A stretch of DNA of 32,193 nt from contig JANJFQ010000009.1 in assembly GCA_025435355.1 (NCBI GenBank), positions 1 through 32,193 on the forward strand. Direction: 5' to 3'. The position numbers and the translations under genes are program-made. The first letter of the stretch is position 1. Each line of letters opens with the position of its first letter. This stretch comes from Candidatus Methanophagales archaeon (GTDB taxonomy: Archaea > Halobacteriota > Syntropharchaeia > Alkanophagales > Methanospirareceae). This document shows, one piece after another, positions 24,761 through 32,161 of this stretch. The notes under the pieces are model-generated. The model had not been told where the DNA came from, did no database searches, and was given only the letters and a program-made list of their open reading frames with translations.

Positions 24761-25226
24761 TTTTTAAGAGTTGTTTTTTTAGCATCTCAAGGGCAGCATC
24801 CGCCGCCTTACGCTTGTTCTCTTCCCTATCCCCATGGAAGATATGTTTCTCATGATAGACATATTCTTTTGTTGCCAATGCTATATAAACTAATCCAACC
24901 GGTTTGTCAGGCGTCCCCCCGGTGGGTCCTGCAATGCCCGTAGTTGCAATACCAACGTCAGTATCCAGCAGCTTTCTCACACCTTTCGCCATTGCAACTG
25001 CGCATTCCGTGCTCACCGCACCTTTTTCTTCTAATGTTTCCCTCGCTACGTGTATATTTTTTTCCTTTACTTCATTGGCATAAGCGATTACACCGCCTTT
25101 ATAATAGTCTGAGCTGCCGGAGACGTTTGTTATCCTGTGGGATACCAGTCCACCGGTGCAAGATTCAGCCGTGGATATACTTAGTCCTCTTTTTCGTAAC
25201 TCGTCGCCGATTTCCCCTTCTATCAT
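24738..25226 (-). CDS. pncC: nicotinamide-nucleotide amidase / CinA C-terminal family
   Basis: This 162-residue stand-alone CinA-C domain probably converts nicotinamide mononucleotide to nicotinate mononucleotide in pyridine nucleotide salvage. The family motifs are LSISTAESCTGGLVSHRITNVSGSS, YYKGGVIAYANEVKE, GAVSTECAVAMAKGVR and GIAGPTGGTPDKPVGLVYIAL. AAAGGGGAAAGATAG precedes the ATG. The last seven codons and the stop (RARSSER-stop) lie inside the tRNA-Lys sequence, so cutting the tRNA out of a joint transcript would remove the end of the reading frame. The protein would be complete without those residues. Confidence 0.9.
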   Translation of the reverse strand: MIEGEIGDELRKRGLSISTAESCTGGLVSHRITNVSGSSDYYKGGVIAYANEVKEKNIHVARETLEEKGAVSTECAVAMAKGVRKLLDTDVGIATTGIAGPTGGTPDKPVGLVYIALATKEYVYHEKHIFHGDREENKRKAADAALEMLKKQLLKRARSSER

Positions 25227-25313
25227 CTATCTTTCCCCTTTCTTTTCCCCTTTTTCTTTTTACCTTGCGAGAAGATAAAGTTAACTTTCATTCATGTTCG
25301 AGGATAATAGAAC

Positions 25314-25793
25314 TCACTTCTCAATGCCATACCTCACCTTCACTGCCACTCCGTGCTCGAATATTTTCATCTCTTCACCTGATAACATAGCTTTTCCCGT
25401 TGCAAGCAATCTATCTTTTTCATCCATCACCATAACTTCATCGTAAGCCCTTATCGCCGGGTCGGCATCTATTACATGTTTACAGAACGCGGTTCCTCCT
25501 TTTCTTATAAATTCACTGCTCTCTTCATTCATAACAACCCTTATTCTCGGATATTTGAAAACGTCCTGCAACCTCTTTGCTCCTTCTATGCTCAGCGTTA
25601 GCAATCCGTCAAAACTCCTCAGCGTGGCTATTCTCTTCCCGTTCTCTTTTATCTGCGCTATTCTTTTTGTCTTCGAGAGGACAAATTCTACGCTATCAGG
25701 GAACAGGATTTCACCTGCACCGGCACCGAATTGATAATCTGCTACGATCCTCGCCTTTTTGAGCTGCTGTTGTTTTGTATTCTCTTCCACCAT
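25314..25793 (-). CDS. PUA-domain protein related to archaeosine tRNA-guanine transglycosylase
   Basis: This 159-residue protein corresponds to the C-terminal part of archaeal TGT. A small domain (YQFGAGAGEILFPDSVEFVLSKT, IATLRSFDGLLTLSIEGAKRL) is followed by a PUA fold (PRIRVVMNEESSEFIRKGGTAF, DADPAIRAYDEVMVMDEKDRLLATGKAML, VAVKVRYGIEK). In several archaea these domains are encoded apart from the catalytic barrel. It probably helps a modification enzyme bind tRNA, but the catalytic part is not in the window. It is divergent from the RNase P gene, sharing a palindromic TTTAAA. Confidence 0.85.
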   Translation of the reverse strand: MVEENTKQQQLKKARIVADYQFGAGAGEILFPDSVEFVLSKTKRIAQIKENGKRIATLRSFDGLLTLSIEGAKRLQDVFKYPRIRVVMNEESSEFIRKGGTAFCKHVIDADPAIRAYDEVMVMDEKDRLLATGKAMLSGEEMKIFEHGVAVKVRYGIEK

Positions 25794-25814
25794 CCCCTTT
25801 TCTTATGTTTATCA

Positions 25815-25826
25815 GCATTTAAACCT
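25815..25826. promoter_or_regulatory. shared TATA box of two divergent genes
   Basis: GCATTTAAACC contains the palindrome TTTAAA. It lies about 33 bases before the rnp4 ATG (25853) and about 27 bases before the PUA-protein ATG (25793), both at typical distances for short-leader archaeal transcripts. No second TATA-like motif was seen in the 59-base gap. Confidence 0.45.
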
Positions 25827-25852
25827 TTCTTCCTAATTCAAAGCAAGCTTTA

Positions 25853-26224
25853 ATGAAGAGAAGGAGAAGAAGGATAGAAGACATCGCATTGCAGCGGATA
25901 GAGCGACTGTTCGAGCTGGCAGAAGCAGAAGCGAGGAAAACGAAGGAAAGAAGCAGGAGTGATAGGTATGTGCAGCTTGCTCGTGAGATCGGGATGCGGT
26001 ATCGGGTGCGAATACCATCGCATTTAAAGATGCGGATTTGTAAAGGCTGTTATACTTTCTTAATACCCGGGGAAAACGCACGAGTTCGTCTCAAGGGCGA
26101 TTATATTACGACAACCTGTCTGGGGTGTGGGAAGCAAATGAGACGACCTTATAAAGCACCTCGTGCTCCTTCGCCGAGGAGGAACGAAGATGTGAGCATG
26201 AAAGATTTCTATAACTGCCCTTGA
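25853..26224 (+). CDS. rnp4: ribonuclease P protein component 4 (Rpp21 family)
   Basis: This 123-residue basic protein starts with two helices (IALQRIERLFELAEAEA, RYVQLAREIGMRYRVRIP). A zinc ribbon follows: MRICKGCYTFLIPG and TTTCLGCGKQMRRPYK supply the four cysteines. This is the archaeal Rpp21 (Rnp4), which pairs with Rpp29 to help RNase P RNA trim the 5' ends of pre-tRNAs. The C-terminal tail after RAPSPRR is short and variable. It is a lone plus-strand gene between two minus-strand units. Confidence 0.93.
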   Translation: MKRRRRRIEDIALQRIERLFELAEAEARKTKERSRSDRYVQLAREIGMRYRVRIPSHLKMRICKGCYTFLIPGENARVRLKGDYITTTCLGCGKQMRRPYKAPRAPSPRRNEDVSMKDFYNCP

Positions 26225-26278
26225 ATGAACGAGAAAAGAGGTGGAAGGATGCTTTGAACAGTCCGATATTTTTCTCTT

Positions 26279-27394
26279 TCACCACACCACTTCCTTCATT
26301 ATCTCAAAAGCCCGCTTCAAATTCTCAAAGCTCGTAGCATACGATATTCTCACGTGATTCTTACCGAGACTTCCAAAGGCAGACCCGGGCGTGACTATTA
26401 TCTTCCTCTTCCTTAGTGTCTCCACAAATTCTTTCTCGTCCCTCAGTCGTGGAAAAATATAAAATGCTCCTTTTGGAATCCGGAATTCCATACCCATATC
26501 ACGAAGAGCTTCAACAGCGAAATCTCGCCTCCTTTTAAATTCGCTTCTCATCTCAGCTACACATTCCTGGGGACCAGTAATAGCAGCCAATGCCGCTTTC
26601 TGCGAAATAGACGATGCACATGCCTGTATATATTGATGTATCTTCAGCATTTGCTCCACGTATTCATCACAAGCAGCAACATAGCCTAATCTGAACCCGG
26701 TCATTGCGTATGTCTTTGAGACCGCATTTACCGTGATGACCTCGTCAGAGAACCTCGCAGGGCTTATATGCTTCAAGCCATCGTATATGAGATGCTCGTA
26801 AACCTCATCAGAAATGATGGTTATGTGCCGGTCATTGGCGATGTCAACAAGCGCTTTTATGTTCTCCTCGCTTTCCACTGCCCCTGTGGGATTGGCAGGA
26901 GAATTTATTATGAGTGCTTTTGTTTTGTCCGTAATTTTTTCCTTCACCGCTTCTTCTGAGATCGTGAAGTCATCGCTTAGCGGAACTCCTACTGGCTTTC
27001 CCTCTGCCAGTTTCGTTAGTGGGGCGAAAGAAACAAACCCTGGATTCGGCATCAACACCTCATCTCCCTTTTCCACTACCGAAAGAATGGCGATATGTAA
27101 TGCTTCGCTCGCTCCTGACGTGACTATTATCTCCTCAGGGCTAACGGAAAAGTTATTATCACGTTTGAACTTAGCGCTTATCGCCTCTCTCAGTTCCTCT
27201 ATGCCTTTATTGAGTGTGTAAGAGGTGAATCCGGAATCAATCGCATGCACAGCGGCAATTTTTATGTGTTCCGCCGTATCGAAGTCAGGTTCTCCGAGTC
27301 CGAGGTTGAAGAACTCGCCTGACGAAGCTTCAAATGCTTTTCTTATACCTGAGATTTCTATGGTTCCAATGCGAGATGCAAATTTTTTGACCAT
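26279..27394 (-). CDS. PLP-dependent aminotransferase, class I (aspartate/aromatic type)
   Basis: This 371-residue fold-type I aminotransferase has NLGLGEPDF near the N-terminus, SYTLNKGIEELREAI, VTSGASEALH, INSPANPTGAV (Asn binding PLP), ISDEVYEHLIY (Asp and Tyr) and AVSKTYAMTGFRLGY with the PLP-binding lysine K227. The C-terminal HVRISYATS holds the substrate carboxylate-binding Arg. Archaeal relatives are annotated as aspartate aminotransferases, but substrate specificity within this group cannot be read from motifs. No pathway genes adjoin it. The divergent gene at 27518 is unknown. Confidence 0.92.
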   Translation of the reverse strand: MVKKFASRIGTIEISGIRKAFEASSGEFFNLGLGEPDFDTAEHIKIAAVHAIDSGFTSYTLNKGIEELREAISAKFKRDNNFSVSPEEIIVTSGASEALHIAILSVVEKGDEVLMPNPGFVSFAPLTKLAEGKPVGVPLSDDFTISEEAVKEKITDKTKALIINSPANPTGAVESEENIKALVDIANDRHITIISDEVYEHLIYDGLKHISPARFSDEVITVNAVSKTYAMTGFRLGYVAACDEYVEQMLKIHQYIQACASSISQKAALAAITGPQECVAEMRSEFKRRRDFAVEALRDMGMEFRIPKGAFYIFPRLRDEKEFVETLRKRKIIVTPGSAFGSLGKNHVRISYATSFENLKRAFEIMKEVVW

Positions 27395-27483
27395 TTCCTT
27401 CTGCCTTATTTTTCTCGTTTAATCCGTTGACGAAACGGCAAAATGTATTGCAAAATAGAACAAATATTTTTTAGATGAGGCGG

Positions 27484-27493
27484 TATTTAAAGT
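27484..27493 (+). promoter_or_regulatory. TATA box for the hypothetical gene at 27518
   Basis: TATTTAAAGT lies about 30 bases before the ATG at 27518, predicting a leader of only a few bases. A second AT-rich TTATAAAT at 27495-27502 is too close to the start. Confidence 0.5.
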
Positions 27494-27517
27494 GTTATAA
27501 ATCTAAATGATACAACT

Positions 27518-28303
27518 ATGATGATAAAGAAAGAGTTATTAAAAATATTTGAAGACCTATCGGGCTATTGTCAGGAGCATAAGGTAATATCAGAAGGCGA
27601 ACTCGTTCTGAAGATAAAGGAGTGTGTAGAATCACTCAACGATGCCGAAAGAGAAGTGTTAGAGAGAAAATTAGGCAGAAATTTGGAAGATTTGATTTTC
27701 AAAAGCATAACGAGCGAAGATAAAATCTCGGTCTTTTCTCCTGACATGCGCACCCGGATAAATTATCAAGGCGAGATATTTTACTGTTTGCCAACGCATA
27801 GATACATGGGTGAGGAATTGGAGGAAGCTTTTTTACGATGGGCAAGGATAAGAAGCCCGCTAAGTGCGCTGAAGAACGTGGTGAAGGATTTCATGGAACG
27901 GTGTGGGTATCAGATTAATAACAAGGAGCGTGAAAATGAGCATATCGAGATGATGGCGGTGAAAAATAAAAACAAACACAGAAGCATACCTATTTCCATT
28001 TTCCCTTCGATAAAGTTTGTTCCTTATTTCATAGAAGAAGCATTGTTAGAGAAGTCTGAAGCAAGCGAGGAAAAAATAGTCGTTGTTCCGACAGAAAAAA
28101 CCCCGGCTCCTTTTATCTCTTTCTTCCGGGAGCAAGACATTGGTGATGCAATGATCTGGATTGCAGATGTGGAGAAGAAAACAATAGACCCTTTCATAGG
28201 CAATCCCGAAGATGAAGAAATAGAATGCAATTTTGCAAATCCTGAACAGGCGAGAAGAGCGGTAAGCGTATGGATGAGGAAAATGCACTTCCTTGAGTTG
28301 TGA
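27518..28303 (+). CDS. hypothetical protein
   Basis: I do not recognise this 261-residue protein. It looks soluble, with no signal peptide or membrane segment. The N-terminal 65 residues are helical and charged (ELVLKIKECVESLNDAEREVLERKLG). Residues about 75-125 (RTRINYQGEIFYCLPTHRYMGEEL, FLRWARIRSPLSALKNVVKDF) and the C-terminal half (IPISIFPSIKFVPYF, KIVVVPTEKTPAPFISFF, DIGDAMIWIADVEKKTIDPFIG) look like alternating strands and helices. Codon use and context are like the neighbours. It has its own promoter, is alone on the plus strand and converges on cetZ with a 40-base gap. A nuclease-like fold is conceivable but unsupported. Confidence 0.8.
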   Translation: MMIKKELLKIFEDLSGYCQEHKVISEGELVLKIKECVESLNDAEREVLERKLGRNLEDLIFKSITSEDKISVFSPDMRTRINYQGEIFYCLPTHRYMGEELEEAFLRWARIRSPLSALKNVVKDFMERCGYQINNKERENEHIEMMAVKNKNKHRSIPISIFPSIKFVPYFIEEALLEKSEASEEKIVVVPTEKTPAPFISFFREQDIGDAMIWIADVEKKTIDPFIGNPEDEEIECNFANPEQARRAVSVWMRKMHFLEL

Positions 28304-28343
28304 TTCACCACCCATCAACGGGATCACCTTACCCCTGCTTATC

Positions 28344-29495
28344 TCAGAACAAAGGCGCTATTGTTTCGTTTGTATCCATCAACTCTTTATATTCTCTCTC
28401 TTTCTCGCTTAATACTCCTTTTATTTTGTCCTGTGCTTCCGCACCTATTTCTTGTAACTCTTTTATCCTTGGAATATCTGATACACCTGAAAACAGAACG
28501 GTGGTCGCTACATGCTGCCCCTTTACGAGTGGAAAATCCCCACCTCTTACTTCTGTTCCTCTTATCATCTCCTCGATTCGCACCTTTGACTTCTCCATAC
28601 CCTTTCTACTTAGCTCCTTAGGTGGTCCCGCTGCGATTATCAATGCTTTTTCCGCAGTTGAGACATCGCATGGAATCGTTAATCTGCCCGCTACTGCTCT
28701 CCTTACCAGAGAAGTAATTCGTGTAACTGAATCCATCTTCTCCAGACTCCCTTTCTTACCAAAGAACTTCTTTAAAAATCCTTCGCTCTCTATTTCTTCC
28801 GCGGCATAGCCAATCGCTGATATTCCACCTCCTTTAAGCGTGTTAATCACCTCTGATGCATCTACCACCATCTGCCCTACTTCATTCGCTTCCCCCGCTC
28901 CAAACAAAAGCCCGAACCTTCTCACTATCTCTTCATTTATATCCGTAAACGCCTCCTTTACACTCTCTCCACCCTTCTTCCACGCATCGTTATCGAAAAG
29001 GAAAAGATTATCCACTTCGTTCACGAACGTCATCAGACTCCTTGCGGCATTTAAAGAATATAAGCTCCCTTCGTCCTTCGATGGCAAAACCCCGAGTCCA
29101 TAAACTGGCTCCTCGTATAGCTTCCTCAGTCTTCTTGCCAATACGGGCGCGCCTCCGGAACCCGTTCCGCCTCCCAAACCCGCTATTATCAGGAAGGCGT
29201 CAATCTTGTGTGTCCCGCGTTTGTCTATTGCGCTCTGTATGGTATAAAGTTCATCAGTGGCAACCTCCGCCCCAAATTCGTTATCTGCTCCTATCCCATG
29301 CCCCTTCACTAGTGACTCTCCTACAAGCAACCTGTCTTCCATTGGTATGTTCTGTAACCCAACCAAATCCGATCTCGCGGTATTAATAGCCAATGCACGA
29401 ACCACGAACTTCTGCCCCGTTCGGTTAGCAAACTCTACAAATGAATCCGCTACTCTTCCACCCGCTTGCCCATAGCCTAACATAAATATCCTCAT
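28344..29495 (-). CDS. tubulin/FtsZ-superfamily GTPase, CetZ-like
   Basis: This 383-residue protein has the FtsZ/tubulin G-box GLGGGTGSGGAPVL (residues about 106-119). Earlier it has MRIFMLGYGQAGGRVADSF as the nucleotide-binding start and IPMEDRLLVGESLVKGHGIGAD in place of the FtsZ T-loops. Later, LGVLPSKDEGSLYSLNAARSL and VDNLFLFDNDAW match the helix H6/H7 region of CetZ. CetZ proteins control cell shape and motility in haloarchaea, and many euryarchaea carry divergent ones beside FtsZ. It lacks the C-terminal FtsZ tail motif. AAAGGAGGAATAAG precedes the ATG. FtsZ proper is not in this window. Confidence 0.87.
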   Translation of the reverse strand: MRIFMLGYGQAGGRVADSFVEFANRTGQKFVVRALAINTARSDLVGLQNIPMEDRLLVGESLVKGHGIGADNEFGAEVATDELYTIQSAIDKRGTHKIDAFLIIAGLGGGTGSGGAPVLARRLRKLYEEPVYGLGVLPSKDEGSLYSLNAARSLMTFVNEVDNLFLFDNDAWKKGGESVKEAFTDINEEIVRRFGLLFGAGEANEVGQMVVDASEVINTLKGGGISAIGYAAEEIESEGFLKKFFGKKGSLEKMDSVTRITSLVRRAVAGRLTIPCDVSTAEKALIIAAGPPKELSRKGMEKSKVRIEEMIRGTEVRGGDFPLVKGQHVATTVLFSGVSDIPRIKELQEIGAEAQDKIKGVLSEKEREYKELMDTNETIAPLF

Positions 29496-29540
29496 TTTAT
29501 CTTATTCCTCCTTTATTTATCATTATTAATGGCAATGTCC

Positions 29541-29550
29541 TATATAAAAT
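29541..29550 (-). promoter_or_regulatory. TATA box for the CetZ-like gene
   Basis: The minus strand reads ATTTTATATAGG about 50 bases upstream of the ATG at 29495, and AAAGGAGGA lies between. The gene can therefore be expressed independently of the uppS-like gene upstream. Confidence 0.55.
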
Positions 29551-29610
29551 AATAGGTTGTTTGAAAAAATTATTTCGTATACTTTCATTTTTTTAACAAT
29601 ATAAGGAATT

Positions 29611-30297
29611 TCACTGCCCAAACCGTCGCTCTCGCCATTGAAAATCTCGAACAGCCCTCAGGAGGTCTATTTTCCTGAATTTTACCCAATTGACATCTGT
29701 GAAATAAAATTCGCTGTACACAGATTGCCATATCAGGAAATCAGTTAAACGAGTTGCACCAGACCTGATAACGAGGTCGGGTTCTGATTTGAATATCAAC
29801 TCGGATTCTATCAGCTTCTCGTCTATCTCGTCAGGCTCTATTTCGCCTGTTTTCACTCTCTTTGCAATCTCTTTTATCGCCTTCGTTAGCTCGCTTCTAC
29901 CACCCAATCCTATTGAAATATTTATTTTCTTTTCGTTATCTGCACCTTTTATGATTTTTGCATACGGTGGTTCTGCTTCCGGTGTGTCAGCATATATTGC
30001 AATGGACGCTTTTTCTTTAGTCAACGCCTTTGTTATATGTTGCATGAGGTGAGTGTGTGCTTTTTCCAGCAACTTCTGTTCCATCCCCTCCCTGATAATG
30101 CCGATATAAACACTTATAATATCTATTTTCAGTGCATGGCACCACAGTATGAAATGCCTTAGCTTTTCCATTTCCATCCCATCGGCAAGAAGGTCTGTTT
30201 CATCCAGAACGAGAAGGACATGATTCACGGGGATAGGCGAATTCACGATTCCTCTTTTCAATATTCTTTCATATACACACAAAGTTGGGTTCAACAT
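29611..30297 (-). CDS. cis-prenyltransferase (UppS-like) with degenerate catalytic motifs
   Basis: The true start is the ATG at 30297 (228 residues); the track's extension runs into tRNA-Ser. The C-terminal half is clearly of the undecaprenyl/dehydrodolichyl diphosphate synthase family: ISIGLGGRSELTKAIKEIA, TRLTDFLIWQSVYSEFYFTDVNW and RKIDLLRAVRDFQWRERRFG. But the N-terminal active site, usually M-D-G-N-x-R-W-A, reads LVLDETDLLADG. The FSTENWxR block reads YIGIIREGM, and RTSGE is RSGAT. It probably has little or no synthase activity alone. Heteromeric cis-prenyltransferases with a non-catalytic partner are known in eukaryotes and reported in Methanosarcina, and this may be such a partner in making the lipid carrier for glycosylation. 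Its start codon is 3 bases from the tRNA. Confidence 0.85.
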   Translation of the reverse strand: MLNPTLCVYERILKRGIVNSPIPVNHVLLVLDETDLLADGMEMEKLRHFILWCHALKIDIISVYIGIIREGMEQKLLEKAHTHLMQHITKALTKEKASIAIYADTPEAEPPYAKIIKGADNEKKINISIGLGGRSELTKAIKEIAKRVKTGEIEPDEIDEKLIESELIFKSEPDLVIRSGATRLTDFLIWQSVYSEFYFTDVNWVKFRKIDLLRAVRDFQWRERRFGQ

Positions 30298-30300
30298 AAG

Positions 30301-30385
30301 CGCCGGGAGAGGGATTCGAACCCTCGCTCCCCGTAAGGGGAAGTAGGTTAGCAACCTACCGCCTTAACCTCTTGGCTATCCCGAC
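30301..30385 (-). tRNA. tRNA-Ser (anticodon GCU)
   Basis: The cloverleaf of 85 nt including discriminator G has acceptor GTCGGGA/TCCCGGC, with a G-U pair at position 2. The anticodon stem GTAGG/CCTAC holds loop TTGCTAA with anticodon GCT. The long variable arm TTCCCCTTACGGGGAG is typical of class II tRNAs. The T arm is GAGGG-TTCGAAT-CCCTC. CCA is not encoded. It lies directly upstream of the UppS-like gene. Confidence 0.96.
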
Positions 30386-30408
30386 ATTGTTTATGTTTAC
30401 GTATCAGT

Positions 30409-30418
30409 CTTTTATAAA
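30409..30418 (-). promoter_or_regulatory. TATA box for tRNA-Ser
   Basis: TTTATAAAAG on the minus strand is centred about 29 bases before the tRNA 5' end, and it overlaps the ubiX stop codon. No TATA-like sequence lies inside the tRNA for the uppS-like gene, which would therefore share this promoter. Confidence 0.65.
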
Positions 30419-30990
30419 TGTTTCCATCGCTTTATTAAACCATTCTCCTCCCCAGCTCCGAGTTCAATTCCAAATACATCAAGTGCCCTTCCCACGATAA
30501 AATCTGCCATATCAAGCACGGTTTTTGGCTTATGATAAAATGCCGGTGATGCAGGCAAGAGAATAGCACCTGCTTTTTTCACCGTAACCATGTTCTCCAG
30601 ATGTATAAGGCTGAGTGGTGCTTCTCTTGGTATAATCACCAATTTTCGACTCTCCTTTAAGCATACTTCCGCGGCTCTCGCGATTAGCGTAGTAGATATC
30701 CCGGATGCGATACAGCCCAAAGTTTTCATGCTGCAAGGCGCTATTATCGCTCCGTCATACCGCACTGATCCACTGCTTAGCGGCGCTGTGAGGTCTGAAT
30801 TATCATAGACATGAGAAGCAAGCGCGTATATTTTCTCAAGTTCATAATCGGATTCTATGGATATTATCTTCTTTGCACTCTCTGATACGATGAGATAGGT
30901 CTCTGCAATGTTTCTTTCTCTTAACACTTCTAACAATCTTATTCCGTACACAACACCGCTTGCTCCTGTAATTCCCACTATTATTTTCAT
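30412..30990 (-). CDS. ubiX: flavin prenyltransferase UbiX
   Basis: The start is the ATG at 30990 (192 residues), with AGGGAGAAAA just before it; the track's N-terminal 21 residues are not part of the family. Motifs are MKIIVGITGASGVVYGIRLLEVL (FMN-binding Rossmann start), SSGSVRYDGAIIAPCSMKTLGCIASGIS, LIARAAEVCLKESRKLVIIPREAPLSLIHLENM and PASPAFYHKPKTVLDMADFIVGRALD. UbiX attaches a dimethylallyl group to FMN to make the prenyl-FMN cofactor of UbiD decarboxylases, and archaea generally need it. It is 22 bases downstream of tyrS. No ubiD gene is in the window. Confidence 0.95.
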   Translation of the reverse strand: MKIIVGITGASGVVYGIRLLEVLRERNIAETYLIVSESAKKIISIESDYELEKIYALASHVYDNSDLTAPLSSGSVRYDGAIIAPCSMKTLGCIASGISTTLIARAAEVCLKESRKLVIIPREAPLSLIHLENMVTVKKAGAILLPASPAFYHKPKTVLDMADFIVGRALDVFGIELGAGEENGLIKRWKHL

Positions 30991-31012
30991 TTTTCTCCCT
31001 AATCCGGGACAA

Positions 31013-31993
31013 CTATAACCGCAATCTACTTCTAAAAGGCTCCAACACCGCATTTAGAGGGCTCGAAGTGTTCGCTTTCAAATCTGATGGATGTAACTTC
31101 CCCTGTACATAATCGTCTTCGAGCTCATTATAGCTAGCATAACTGGCGTTTCCACCGTATTTATCATCTCTCACTATCTCCACTTCACTTATCTTTTCAC
31201 TTGGAAATATCGTATGCTTGTAGATTTGCAGTATCGGATTATCCTCCGCCTTTTTTGGGGGACAAAAAGAATTATTTATTTGCTTTTCCACGAGGTCCTC
31301 GGGATCATCCACCGCTATATAATTGCCCTTTGATGAGGACATCTTCTCGCCGTTTAAACCGATTAATAGCGGCGTATGAATACAGATAGGGGCTTTAAAA
31401 CCCAATTTCGGCAGATTCTCCCTTGCAAGCATGTGTATTTTCCTTTGGTCTATACCGCCTACTGCTACATCTATGTCAAGGAATGCAATGTCTATGGCTT
31501 GCATCAGAGGATATATCGTCTGAGATACTTTTCGGTCTTCTTTGCTGCGAGATAGCTCATCCATGCTCCTTCTCGCTCTTTTTTCCGTCGTTACCGTGGC
31601 AAGCTTTAACACATTCATCATATATTCCTCATCCATTTGAAAAGAAGAGCCAAAAATGAACTCGGTCTCTTCGCTTAAGCCCGCCGCTGCAAAGCATCTC
31701 TTGTTGTATTCCGCAGTCTCCCTTATTTGCTCAAAACTCCCTTTCTCATTCAGATACGCATGTATATCAGCGAGAAGCACGATTATGTGAAAACCAATGC
31801 GTTGCAGTTCCTTTAACTCATTTATTATAGGCAAATGCCCGATGTGCACACTGCCACTCGGTTCAAATCCTACGTACGCTCTTAGTTTCCTCTTCGAATT
31901 TGACATTGACGCCAACGCCTCCTCCAATTCTTCTCTTGTTATTATCTCCTCCACATTCCTTTCCCAAGTCTTCATCGATTCGCTGTCTGTCAT
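31013..31993 (-). CDS. tyrS: tyrosyl-tRNA synthetase
   Basis: A class I synthetase of the archaeal/eukaryotic TyrRS type, 326 residues from the ATG at 31993. The motifs are AYVGFEPSGSVHIGHL (HIGH), YPLMQAIDIAFLDIDVAVGGIDQRKIHMLAREN (tyrosine and tRNA binding) and LNGEKMSSSKGNYIAVDD (KMSSS). The C-terminal DKYGGNASYASYNELEDDYVQGKLHPSDLK is the conserved anticodon-binding helix region. The ORF extends to 32071, but family members begin near MKTWERNVEEIITREEL. The ATGs at 32002, 31993 and 31975 are candidates; I prefer 31993 because GAGGG lies at a suitable distance. It charges tRNA-Tyr. It is first in the minus-strand unit tyrS-ubiX-tRNA-Ser. Confidence 0.94.
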   Translation of the reverse strand: MTDSESMKTWERNVEEIITREELEEALASMSNSKRKLRAYVGFEPSGSVHIGHLPIINELKELQRIGFHIIVLLADIHAYLNEKGSFEQIRETAEYNKRCFAAAGLSEETEFIFGSSFQMDEEYMMNVLKLATVTTEKRARRSMDELSRSKEDRKVSQTIYPLMQAIDIAFLDIDVAVGGIDQRKIHMLARENLPKLGFKAPICIHTPLLIGLNGEKMSSSKGNYIAVDDPEDLVEKQINNSFCPPKKAEDNPILQIYKHTIFPSEKISEVEIVRDDKYGGNASYASYNELEDDYVQGKLHPSDLKANTSSPLNAVLEPFRSRLRL

Positions 31994-32014
31994 TGCCTTC
32001 ATCCCTCTTATGCG

Positions 32015-32026
32015 TAAAATATATAT
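32015..32026 (-). promoter_or_regulatory. TATA-like box for tyrS
   Basis: GATATATATTTTA on the minus strand lies about 28 bases before the tyrS start region. A GTTATAAAG at about 32053-32062 could also serve, and the choice between them affects which ATG is used. Confidence 0.4.
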
Positions 32027-32083
32027 CCCTCCAAGCAAATTTTCTTTTTCGTCTTTATAACATTTTTCCACCTATATTTCGCA

Positions 32084-32094
32084 GTATATAAAAA
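32084..32094 (+). promoter_or_regulatory. TATA-like box facing the right edge of the window
   Basis: GTATATAAAAA on the plus strand would start transcription near 32113, within the last 80 bases of the window, where a possible start codon follows at 32162. On the minus strand the same site reads TTTTTATATAC, so the direction is not certain. Confidence 0.4.
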
Positions 32095-32161
32095 CGTACC
32101 CACTTAAGACCGGCAAGCGAGCCAACTTTTACGGTTACATTTCTATCCACTATTCAAGAGC

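Noticed and set aside
27424-27438. CCGTT...AACGG inverted repeat upstream of the aminotransferase
   Set aside because: A 5-base stem of this kind occurs often by chance and is not placed at a clear promoter element.
30298-30354. N-terminal extension of the UppS-like ORF
   Set aside because: These 19 codons are the antisense-free translation of tRNA-Ser itself; family similarity starts only at YERILKRG after the ATG at 30297.
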